Positions 1-6,700 of a stretch of 20,907 nucleotides of DNA are shown piece by piece. The stretch is from CBCXVS01 sp965178525 (lineage in GTDB: Bacteria; Tectomicrobia; Entotheonellia; Entotheonellales; Entotheonellaceae). How positions within the stretch are numbered: position 1 is the first letter of the stretch; every line of letters begins with the position of its first letter. The position numbers and the translations under genes are program-made. A model generated the notes under the pieces. That model had not been told where the DNA came from. It did not search any database and saw nothing but the letters and a program-made list of their open reading frames with translations. Where the stretch lies: the NCBI GenBank assembly GCA_965178525.1, contig CBCXVS010000117.1:1-20907 (forward strand), in the 5' to 3' direction.

Positions 1-70
1 GGTCAATTCGTTTCAGGCTTTTGAGTTTTTATTTCAACAAGTTGTCGCCGAATCACGGGAGGAACTTCGG
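1..70. repeat. Left terminal inverted repeat of the window, probable IS end
   Basis: These 70 bases are the exact reverse complement of the last 70 bases of the window (20838-20907). Identity stops at base 71. One base further in lies CTAG (72-75), and the right copy has the same arrangement (CTAG, one base, then CCGAAGTTCC). A 4-bp YTAG/CTAG target is known for the IS701 family and the IS5 subgroup of the IS5 family, so this looks like the tip of an insertion sequence whose body lies outside the window. The alternative is an assembly stop at a repeat. No transposase reading frame can be identified from 70 bases. Confidence 0.85.
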
Positions 71-71
71 A

Positions 72-1352
72 CTAGACTGACTTTGATGGCATGAATATCC
101 TGTGGGGCACATGCTGGCCCGAGGGCGCGACGATATTATCCACAACCGGTAGGACCTCGGCGGGATCACCCGCATAGCGAGTGATCTGTGCTACTTCGAA
201 GTGGTGAAAATCGATGGTAATAAATGTCACATCGTCGTGAAAGCAATTGTCCGCAAAGGCTTGGAGATGTTGCCATAACTGCTGTGTCATGACCGTGAGG
301 TCGGTCTCGGCCCCGTCCTGCACAAGGTGACACAAGCCTTCAATGCCAAACATGGTGCCGTTGGGAGACGTGGCCTCAATGACGCCATCCGTAACGAGTA
401 ACAGACGGTCGTAGGCCATAACGGGAATGCTGCGTTCGGTGCTGGCCCACTCATCGTCCTGGAAAACGCCTAAGAATGTGCCGGTGGCCTTTAATAACTC
501 AATGGCGCCAGTAACTTGGCGTAAATACAGCGGGGGGGGATGTCCCGCATTGGCATAGCATAGCGTTTGGCGGCCCGGATCGTAGATTGCGACAAAGGCC
601 GTAATATATTTGCTATCGTCAGTGAGGCGTAGGAAATCCTGATTCAAGCGAGCTAAGGTCTTCGAGGGTGAGGCCGTCTCAAGGATGTAGCGTTCAAACA
701 GCGGTTTGAGGAGCGCGGCAACCATGGCTGCCAGGACTCCGTGGCCACACACGTCGGCAATCAAAAAGGCGGTGCGATCCTCAGAAAGTGGAATAAAGTC
801 GAAAAAATCGCCGCCGACAGCGAGGTAGGGATGGTATGATGGCTGTACGCTGAGCCCTGTGGCGATGATATCGTTGGGGAGGAGAAAGCGTTGATATTTT
901 CCCGCAGCTTCGATTTCGCTTTCGAGCAGATGCTTTTGCTCGGACATCCGATCGAATAATCTTTTGGCCCCTATGGCGTTTTTCACTTTCAACGGCAAGA
1001 GGATGTGCAATTCGTTCTGTGGCAGGGATTTAATAAAGTAATCGTAACATCCCAGCGCCAAGGCCCTTTCAATCGATGCCATGTCATCTAGCGAAGAATT
1101 GATGATAATGGGGATGCGGCGATACCGATCATGCGCTTTGAGTTCAACAAGGCATCCAAAGCCGTCCAGCATGGGCATCATGAGGTCCAGGATGACCAAG
1201 TCGACGCGGTGGGTTTGGATCTGCTCGAGCACGCTATAGCCGTTGTCCGCTTCGAGGAATTGATACCCATGGACGCGGAGGCACATCTTCATGAGAGTAC
1301 GATTAAATTTGACATCAGCAGCAATTAAAATGGTGGGGTGCTCAAGATCCAT
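72..1352 (-). CDS. Response regulator with PP2C-type (RsbU/SpoIIE) serine phosphatase output
   Basis: The 426-residue protein has a CheY-like receiver (about 8-120) with the phospho-acceptor Asp56 in a VILDLMMPMLDG motif and the conserved Lys108. The usual acidic pair is reduced to Ala-Asp near residue 12-13. A short helical linker (125-155) leads to a PP2C/SpoIIE phosphatase domain with metal-binding motifs GGDFFDF (180-186), DVCGHG (200-205), TDGVIEA and a C-terminal HDDVTF. Such proteins dephosphorylate an anti-anti-sigma (STAS) protein when the receiver is phosphorylated, controlling partner-switching of sigma factors, biofilm or motility. No STAS or anti-sigma partner is in the window. 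It is divergent from the sigma-54 regulator. Its stop codon TAG is formed by the CTAG next to the terminal repeat, so the last residues may be altered by an insertion there. The family is certain; the target is unknown. Confidence 0.9.
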   Translation of the reverse strand: MDLEHPTILIAADVKFNRTLMKMCLRVHGYQFLEADNGYSVLEQIQTHRVDLVILDLMMPMLDGFGCLVELKAHDRYRRIPIIINSSLDDMASIERALALGCYDYFIKSLPQNELHILLPLKVKNAIGAKRLFDRMSEQKHLLESEIEAAGKYQRFLLPNDIIATGLSVQPSYHPYLAVGGDFFDFIPLSEDRTAFLIADVCGHGVLAAMVAALLKPLFERYILETASPSKTLARLNQDFLRLTDDSKYITAFVAIYDPGRQTLCYANAGHPPPLYLRQVTGAIELLKATGTFLGVFQDDEWASTERSIPVMAYDRLLLVTDGVIEATSPNGTMFGIEGLCHLVQDGAETDLTVMTQQLWQHLQAFADNCFHDDVTFITIDFHHFEVAQITRYAGDPAEVLPVVDNIVAPSGQHVPHRIFMPSKSV

Positions 1353-1489
1353 GGTATGTATCTCATGTCCTGGGAAGTGTCCACGGGGTTGCGCATGGAC
1401 TTATCGGAAGCGGTAAAATAGTTCTTAAGTATCCAACGATCTCTGCATCTAGGAAGGAGACATGAAATGACTTCTTGCTGACTGGGTAC

Positions 1490-1505
1490 TGTCAATTTCC
1501 TGTCA
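1490..1505. promoter_or_regulatory. Candidate activator half-sites upstream of the sigma-54 regulator
   Basis: TGTCA, six bases, TGTCA lies in the 273-base gap between the divergent phosphatase and regulator genes. The half-site and spacing resemble the palindrome at 4053-4068 (TGTCA-N6-TGACA), except that the second arm is direct rather than inverted. It could be an autoregulatory site for the regulator encoded downstream. The rest of the gap (1353-1625) holds no gene I can support. It contains a strong ribosome-binding-like AGGAAGGAG at 1452-1460 followed by ATG AAA TGA, and a TTGACA near 1564 without a convincing -10 box. Confidence 0.3.
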
Positions 1506-1625
1506 GAAATACCACACGATCTGAAATCTCAATTGCCATTTGTAACAAAAAAGTGTTAGGATTTTGACACCTGCCACATTCGAATTGTGTACAGAGAGAA
1601 TGGTGAAGTGGCCAAGGGGAGAGGT

Positions 1626-2189
1626 ATGACAGCAGAGCGCATTCTAGTCGTCGATGATGAAGAGTCAAATCGCGAATTTTTGCAAGAACTCCTTACACAG
1701 GAGGGGTATGAGGTCGAAACCGCTGCAGATGGTTTCGCTGGCCTTGAGTTCCTGGCGCGTACCCCTGTCCATGTTCTGCTCAGCGACCTCAAGATACCCG
1801 AGATGAACGGAGTCGATTTAATTTGGCAGATGAAGGAGCTGTCGCCGTTTACCATTGGGATTATTTTTACCGGCTATGCCACGATCGAGACGGCCGTGGA
1901 AGCCATCAAGGCGGGCGCCTACGATTACGTCACCAAGCCCTTCCGCGTCGACGAAATTGTCGTCGTGTTGAAGCGTGCGCTGGAACATCAACGCCTCAGC
2001 CAGGAAAATGTCGGTCTCCGCAAGCAGCTCAAAGCCAAATATCGTTTTGACAATATTGTGAGTGACCACCAAAAAATGCAGGCGATTTTCGAACTCGTGG
2101 ATAAAGTGTCCGATAGTGATAGTACGGTTTTGATCTACGGTGAATGCGGCACAGGCAAAGAGCTGATTGCCCGTGCGCTGCATTACAAT
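1626..2189 (+). pseudogene. Sigma-54-dependent NtrC-family response regulator, 5' part (IS-interrupted)
   Basis: This is the first 188 codons of a flagellar-type (FlrC/FleR-like) enhancer-binding protein. The receiver has Asp10-Asp11, phospho-acceptor Asp54, Thr82 and Lys104. A linker (112-140) leads into the AAA+ domain, with the Walker A motif GECGTGKE at 172-179 (Cys in place of the more usual Ser). I chose ATG 1626 because AAGGGGAG lies just upstream and the receiver begins a few residues later; an in-frame GTG at 1587 is less likely. The frame runs into the IS at codon 188 (AAT, part of the target duplication) and would add six foreign residues before a stop at 2205-2207. The continuation is at 3200-4012. 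An intact protein would have 458 residues, normal for the family. The truncated product could still be phosphorylated but cannot bind DNA or sigma-54. Confidence 0.9.
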
Positions 2190-2207
2190 AGAGTTGTTCC
2201 TCAATAG
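2190..2207 (+). repeat. Left terminal inverted repeat of the internal IS
   Basis: AGAGTTGTTCCTCAATAG pairs with 3179-3196. It differs from the right repeat at two positions (A/G at base 3 and T/C at base 11). The stop codon TAG at 2205-2207 ends the truncated host reading frame inside this repeat. Confidence 0.85.
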
Positions 2208-3125
2208 CATAAGATCAGGTTCCCTAGCCCAGCCCAGATGCCCACCGAATCATCCTCAAAGTGATCTTTGCGGTTGCGGAAACGCTGCACCAAAATGTTG
2301 AAACGCTTCATACCGCCGATGGCATGTTCGATCAAGATGCGAACTTGACTCACGGCATAATTCGCCGCCTGCTGCTCCGCCGTCAATTCTGGAGTCGGAT
2401 TCGTCTTGCTCGTCCGGGGTTTCTTGTGTGGAATCTCAAGCATTTCGCCTTTGTAGTCCGACTGAATCCCCTGATAACCCAGGTGCACCCAAACTTCTAC
2501 GTCACTAAACCGGTCTAAGTCCGGTGGGAACTCTTGTTTTAACATGCTGTAATCATGGTTGTGACCACTAAACGTACGGCCCAGAAAGACGATCCATTTA
2601 TCCGGCATCGACATCACTGTATTTTTCAGCGTATGGCTTTTTTTTACCACTATAGTGTTCACGTTGGGTCGTCTCATCTTGTGACCGGCGATAGCTTCTT
2701 TCAGTCGCATCAATAATCAGTTGATCCACACCTGACAACGCCTCCCTCAACGACTCTGGGGTCTTCAACTCTCGATAAGGCATGAGGTCTAACTGCACTA
2801 ACGTGTCATACAGGATGGGAGAGAGCTTATGGAGATTTTCATTCGCTTTCGAACGTACCATACCAAATTGTGCACCAAGAACATCAAACGTCGGATACGT
2901 CTTGTAATAATATAGAACGAACAGGAGTTTGTCTGACAGAGTGGGTAATTTGCCTTTGATACCTGCACCCGGCTTTCGGCTGCGTTTGCCAGCTTGGACA
3001 CCCTCCTCATAGCGTTTTTGCTGAGCCTGTTGATAGACGTGGCTGAAGGCGGGCAGCAAGAAGTCAAATTGCGTCTGAGACACACCGGTTAAGGCTTTCA
3101 TCTGCCGATCATCTCGGATAACCAA
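2201..3125 (-). pseudogene. DDE transposase of the IS5 family, split at an A8 run
   Basis: Two overlapping minus-strand frames (3125 to 2598, and 2713 to 2201) form one transposase of about 307 residues if one A is lost from the A8 tract at 2638-2645. The first frame carries an HTH_Tnp_4-like N-terminus (MKALTGVSQTQFDFLLPAF) and the first catalytic Asp in QLIIDATE. The second carries FSGHNHDYSM, LGYQG and the last catalytic Glu in ILIEHAIGGMKRF. Joining them gives SGKKSHTLKNT, the expected junction. The residue before LGYQG is His (codon at 2483-2485) where relatives usually have Asp, so the second acid of the DDE triad may be missing. The shift could be programmed slippage or a lesion. The first frame begins at a TTG; an internal ATG eight codons later is an alternative start. 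Confidence 0.8.
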
Positions 3126-3178
3126 TGACCTGGCTGGGCTCCCTCCATCGTTTGGGGGAGGATAGCCTACCTCATTAA

Positions 3179-3196
3179 CTATTGGGGAACAACCCT
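3179..3196 (-). repeat. Right terminal inverted repeat of the internal IS
   Basis: Read inward it is AGGGTTGTTCCCCAATAG, the partner of 2190-2207. It contains a TTG (3182) in frame with the 3' part of the disrupted regulator, so the IS end could supply a start codon for a fragment. Confidence 0.85.
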
Positions 3197-3199
3197 AAT

Positions 3200-4012
3200 A
3201 GCTATCGTCAGGATAAGCCGTTGATTCCGATCAACTGCGGCGCCATTCCTGAGGAATTACTCGAAAGCGAATTGTTCGGCTATGAAAAAGGCGCCTTTAC
3301 CGGTGCTGCGTCCTCGCGTATTGGTCGCTTCGAATTGGCTCATGGGGGCACGCTCTTTCTCGATGAAATCGGAGAGATGAGCCCGGCCCTGCAGGTCAAG
3401 CTTTTACGTGTGTTGCAAGAACGGGAGTTCGAACGCGTTGGCGGTACGCGTACGATCAAGATCGATGTGCGTATCATCGCGGCCACCAACAAAGATCTGG
3501 AAACCATGGTCGCCAACCAACAATTCCGTGAAGACCTGTTTTATCGCCTCAATGTCATTCCGATCTTTGTGCCTCCGCTCCGAGAGCGTCAATCGGATAT
3601 TGGGTTATTAGTGGCGTACTTTATCCAACGCTTCAATGCCGAAAAAAAGCGCCAAATCGAGGGGATCATGCCAGAAGCCCTCGACTGGCTCTATAGCTAC
3701 CATTGGCCTGGGAATGTGCGTGAGCTGGAAAACGTGATTGAGCGGATTACCATTCTCAAAGGCAATGGCATGATCGCGCCGAGCGATTTGCCGGAGAAAC
3801 TGAGCCGCTCTTTTGGTAAGGGCATGGTGCCCAATGTCGACGTGCCTGACGAAGGGCTCGATTTTGATACGGTTGTGCAAACGTTTGAGAAACAGCTCCT
3901 CACCAAGGCCCTGGAGAAGACTCAAGGTGTCAAATCCAAAGCCGCGGAGCTGCTCCATATGAATCGCACGACACTTGTTGAGAAGGTGAAAAAGCTGCGC
4001 CTCGAAGCATAA
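3200..4012 (+). pseudogene. Sigma-54-dependent response regulator, 3' part (IS-interrupted)
   Basis: This continues the gene begun at 1626, from residue 189. The sigma-54-contacting GAFTGA loop is at about 219-224, Walker B LFLDE around 240-244, and sensor and Arg-finger segments (RIIAATNKDLE, FREDLFYRLNV) follow. The WPGNVRELENV motif comes next, and a Fis-type helix-turn-helix (KSKAAELLHMNRTTLVEKVKKL) ends the protein. The fragment lacks Walker A. It stays open upstream to a TTG at 3182 inside the IS end, so a short 276-residue piece could be made. Its immediate downstream neighbours are flagellar genes preceded by sigma-54 promoters and a palindromic activator site, which supports a flagellar class-III-type activator role before disruption. 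Confidence 0.9.
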
Positions 4013-4052
4013 GGCTGATCGCGTCATTTTCCTTCCGATTCACCCGTTTACT

Positions 4053-4068
4053 TGTCATCTTTTTGACA
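4053..4068. promoter_or_regulatory. FleQ-like palindromic enhancer site
   Basis: TGTCATCTTTTTGACA is a perfect inverted repeat of TGTCA/TGACA with a six-base spacer. A further TGTC follows at 4074-4077. The GTCA-N6-TGAC layout matches the published consensus form for the flagellar enhancer-binding protein FleQ. It sits about 120 bp upstream of the -12 element of the sigma-54 promoter at 4177-4192, a normal enhancer distance. The remainder of 4013-4288 contains no gene I can support. Confidence 0.5.
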
Positions 4069-4176
4069 TTATTTGTCGCGTCTTCTGGCATCATCGTAGG
4101 GGAGAACCGCCTGATTTTCTCTGTCTGCCCTGCGCTTGTCCGTGACTCTTGCTCTCTGACGGGGTGCTCACACTGC

Positions 4177-4192
4177 TGGTACGCTTCTTGCT
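4177..4192 (+). promoter_or_regulatory. Sigma-54 promoter of the fliI-like/mini-fliM/fliN operon
   Basis: TGGTACGCTTCTTGCT matches the -24/-12 consensus TGGCAC-N5-TTGCW with the invariant GG and GC at correct spacing; only one consensus base (C to T) differs. The predicted start near 4204 gives a leader of about 85 bases before the first gene at 4289. It lies between the sigma-54 activator gene and flagellar genes, as expected for a sigma-54-driven flagellar operon. Confidence 0.65.
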
Positions 4193-4288
4193 CTCTTCTC
4201 GGTACCATATCCTGCAGACCGATGGCCTTGTAGAACCGCTCCAGCTTCTGACTCTCTGCTGTACCAGCTTCTGGAAGGACCGGAACCC

Positions 4289-5418
4289 GTGAGCCCATCA
4301 GAGCGTCGCTCCCGTTACCTTGCCCTTTTACAATCTATTGAGCCCATTCAGGCCAAGGGTAGTGTCCAGCAGGTAAGCGGCATGATGATTGAGGGCCAAG
4401 GTATCCAGGCCCCCCAGGTGACCTTTGCGATATTTATCCCCGCTATGCCCGTGCCGCGATCAAAACGGAAGTGGTGGCTTGCACAGCCGAGCATGTGCTC
4501 CTGATGCCGCACGGCCATATACGCGGCATACATCCGGGCAGCCTGATCATTCACCGTGGAGAAAAAGCCACGATACCTGTTTCCTTAGCCATGATCGGAC
4601 GCGTATTCGATGGAGCCGGGGTCTTGATCGATGGGAAAGGTTCTCTGCCGGAAGAAGACGTCTACCCTATCTACCATGTACCACCTCGTCCCGTCGTGCG
4701 ACGCAGTGCACGTACGCCTCTGAAGCTGGGCGCAGCTGCCATGGAGGATGTGCTGAGCTGTAGACAAGGCCAGCGGGTTGTACTGTTGGCCAGAGCAGGG
4801 AGTGATGTGCAAAGACTTGTTGCGGCCACGGCGCGTCATGCACAAGCGGCTGTGAACGTGGTCGCGCTGGTCGGCGTGCAGCCTCAGCAGCTCCGGGACG
4901 GTATCGAGCGATATCTTAGCCGGGCAGGACACGAGAAAACGGTCATCGTGGTATCGACAGCCGAAGAGCCGGCATTGATGCGCTTACGTAGCGGATATAT
5001 TGCCACAACGATCGCCGAATTTTTCCGCGATCAAGGCTCCCGAGTGCTCTTAATACTCGACTCGCTGACGCGTCTGGCAACAGCACAGCAAGAAATCGGA
5101 CAAGCTATCGGAGAGCCGCTGATAGCCGGCGGCTACACGCCATCGGTTTTCACGCTGCTGCAGCTTTGCAATCGTGTGGGGACGCTGGCAGGAACAGGCA
5201 GCATTACCAGTCTCTACACCATGCAGATTGCCTACGACGAAGGGGATGACCCTCTCGTGGCGGTCACATGCGCTATAGTAGAGGGCCAGATCCTCGTATC
5301 GCCGGAAAACGATGCGGTGGTTCGTGATGTGGCAAGCGAACAGCAGTTGCGTGCGCTCTTTGACGGCGCAGCAGAAAACGAGCAGAACGGGGGGCCACAA
5401 TGGGCTGAACCAAGGTGA
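4289..5418 (+). pseudogene. FliI-like flagellar export ATPase homologue, frameshifted and catalytically degenerate
   Basis: The frame from GTG 4289 gives a FliI N-terminus (GSVQQVSGMMIEGQGIQAP). It then shifts at a C6 tract (4410-4415); adding one C continues as GDLCDIYPRY and the rest of the protein (about 376 residues in all). The FliI/F1-beta fold is recognisable: GRVFDGAG, LMRLRSGYIATTIAEFFRDQG, Walker B LLILDSLTR, IGEPLIAGGYTPSVF, GSITSLYT. The P-loop AGSGVGKS has become AGSDVQRL (4795-4818), with the Lys and Ser lost. The GERGREV motif with the catalytic Glu is VQPQQL, and the Arg-finger region reads AIVEGQILVSPE. The C-terminal helical domain is largely missing (FliI is about 440 residues). 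It cannot hydrolyse ATP in a normal way. It is either a decaying gene or a pseudo-ATPase. SctN-type ATPases are related, but the FliM/FliN neighbours favour a flagellar origin. Confidence 0.8.
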
Positions 5419-5424
5419 GTTCGT

Positions 5425-5877
5425 ATGGCGCTCACACTGCTAACGGACTTCTGCCAGTGTGGATTAGAGCCTATACCATTGCCCGGTGAAGGACCCGAGC
5501 ACATGCGCCAAGTCTTGAGTCAAGAAGAGGTAAATGCTTTGCTAGGCGGCATCGGGACAGGTGAGGTCGAGGCTGTCAGCCGCACTGCACGGCCGGCGTG
5601 TGACACCGCTTGGTGGCACGCTCTCTTACGCCACCTGGAAACACTTGAAGTTGAAATCACTTTCGAACTGGAAAACACCGAGATTGACGTGGATACGCTC
5701 ATGCATCTGCAAGTAGGCGATATTATCCTGCTAGATCAAGATCGCGACAGCGATATACTCGTCAAAGTCGAAGGCGCCCCGAAGTTCAAAGGCACGCTCC
5801 GCACGATCAGACAGAACCAAGCGCTCGAAATTACTGTCCGTCTCGCATTACCCGCAGAGGAGGGAGAACATGCGTGA
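5425..5877 (+). CDS. Mini-FliM: FliM N-terminal peptide joined to a SpoA domain
   Basis: Residues 27-42 (MRQVLSQEEVNALLGG) are the classic FliM N-terminus that binds CheY-P. After a short linker the rest (about 65-145) is a SpoA/C-ring domain with LMHLQVGDIILLDQD and APKFKGTLRTI, as at the FliM C-terminus. The roughly 200-residue FliM middle (CheC-like, FliG-binding) domain is absent; normal FliM is about 330 residues. An ATG at 5503 would start exactly at the FliM motif (124 residues). I kept 5425 because AAGGTGA lies at the right distance and it abuts the upstream gene, but 5503 is nearly as likely. It overlaps fliN by eight bases, so the two are co-translated. It may form FliN-like hetero-oligomers that recruit CheY without FliG contact, or be an internal-deletion relic. 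Confidence 0.75.
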   Translation: MALTLLTDFCQCGLEPIPLPGEGPEHMRQVLSQEEVNALLGGIGTGEVEAVSRTARPACDTAWWHALLRHLETLEVEITFELENTEIDVDTLMHLQVGDIILLDQDRDSDILVKVEGAPKFKGTLRTIRQNQALEITVRLALPAEEGEHA

Positions 5878-6232
5878 GACAAATCCTCAGCCTGCTCCTC
5901 TGCCACAGGCGCCTCATCTGGCGAAGAGCGCAGGACAGATGTGGGAAGACAACGTCAACCAAGGAGATAGGTTTGAACATGTACGTTTCCTGCAGGATAT
6001 CCCTCTACAACTCACGGTGGAGCTGGGACGGAAACGTTTGTTGATACAGGATCTCTTACAGTTGCACGAGGGGGCGGTGATTGAGCTGGCGAAGCATGTT
6101 GGAGAGCCCTTCGAGATCCTAGTGAATCACAAATTGGTGGCATATGGGGAGGTCGTCGTCATCAACGATAAGTTCGGGGTCCGTATTACGGATATTATTA
6201 GCCTACCGGAACGTACACAACCGTCACCCTAA
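5870..6232 (+). CDS. fliN: Flagellar motor switch protein FliN
   Basis: The 120-residue protein has a variable N-terminal segment (1-42) and a C-terminal SpoA domain (about 43-113). Typical FliN strings are present: VRFLQDIPLQLTVELGR, EGAVIELAKHVGEPFEI, VNHKLVAYGEVVVI and FGVRITDIIS. FliN forms the base of the flagellar C-ring, binds the FliH-FliI export complex and, with FliM, CheY. The start ATG overlaps the end of the mini-FliM gene. Length and domain content are normal. It is the best preserved of the three structural genes here, so the module may still make a SpoA-domain complex. Confidence 0.88.
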   Translation: MRETNPQPAPLPQAPHLAKSAGQMWEDNVNQGDRFEHVRFLQDIPLQLTVELGRKRLLIQDLLQLHEGAVIELAKHVGEPFEILVNHKLVAYGEVVVINDKFGVRITDIISLPERTQPSP

Positions 6233-6700
6233 GTTTCTGTCCAAAATCGTGAGTGTATCTTTCCGCAGCCTCGCTTTCTCCTCGATGCATCTCTGTTGCC
6301 TCTTGCACAAGGTGGCGATTGAACCCATGGCGCATACCGTGCCGTCGCATGGAACTCGGATGACTGGTGCGAAATTTGACACAACCTGTTGTGATTTTTG
6401 ACGCCTAGCGCCTCCCAAACTCAACGCCGTCACGCCTCTGTGTGGATCGAAGCCTGGGGCGGGGGCCGGTAGGACACGTGTCTTGCTGACACTGATATCC
6501 GGCGGCGGCATACAACGACGGGGACAAGATGGGCGTCATGAGACCGTATTGTCCTTTCGAGCGACGTCTGTCCGCGGTTTCGAGTCAAGATGGCAGAAAG
6601 TTTGCATAAGGTTCTACTGGTTGAATGCATGGTTGCAAATTCAGCAGAGGATAGATGATTTGAGCATGAAGACGTCGTATTGACATGAAGCCGTGACCGT
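6233..6700. other. Long intergenic region between fliN and flhG
   Basis: I see no supportable gene in these 468 bases; open frames here lack family motifs and ribosome-binding sites. It contains a short inverted repeat CACAAC-CT-GTTGTG (6380-6393) followed by ATTTTT, a weak terminator-like element for the upstream operon, and a sigma-54 promoter at 6591-6606. Confidence 0.5.
6591..6606 (+). promoter_or_regulatory. Sigma-54 promoter of the flhG-fliA operon
   Basis: TGGCAGAAAGTTTGCA matches TGGCAC-N5-TTGCA with GG and GC at exact spacing and a single mismatch (C to G at the sixth base). The predicted start near 6618 leaves about 83 bases to flhG. Sigma-54 control of flhG-fliA operons is known in polarly flagellated proteobacteria. 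No clear GTCA-N6-TGAC palindrome is visible upstream. Confidence 0.7.

Larger units (their letters stand above)
2190..3196 (-). mobile_element. IS5-family (ISL2-group-like) insertion sequence, 1007 bp
   Basis: The element is bounded by imperfect 18-bp terminal inverted repeats: AGAGTTGTTCCTCAATAG on the left and AGGGTTGTTCCCCAATAG (read inward) on the right, matching at 16 of 18 positions. A 3-bp AAT duplication flanks it (2187-2189 and 3197-3199), fitting the ANT target rule of the ISL2 group. Deleting the element plus one AAT reconstructs HYNSYRQDK of the interrupted sigma-54 activator in frame, which fixes the borders. The transposase is encoded on the minus strand, opposite to the host gene. 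The good repeats and intact duplication suggest a fairly recent insertion. Exact ends are uncertain by a base or two, because AATA borders would also restore the host frame. Confidence 0.9.

Noticed and set aside
2638..2645. Classical -1 programmed ribosomal frameshift in the transposase
   Set aside because: The second frame is +1 (or -2) relative to the first, so a simple -1 slip does not join them; loss of one A by transcriptional slippage or a lesion fits better.
3930..4298. Minus-strand frame of 122 codons across the end of the activator and the promoter region
   Set aside because: It runs antisense through the conserved helix-turn-helix coding region and the sigma-54 promoter, and the protein has no recognisable pattern.
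4289..6232. A non-flagellar type III secretion (SctN/SctQ) locus
   Set aside because: The FliM N-terminal CheY-binding motif, FliN and the neighbours flhG, fliA, flgM and csrA point to flagellar origin; no secretin, needle or translocon genes are visible.
6224..6511. Minus-strand frame of 95 codons after fliN
   Set aside because: It overlaps the fliN end, has no ribosome-binding site and shows no family motif; composition looks like an antisense frame.
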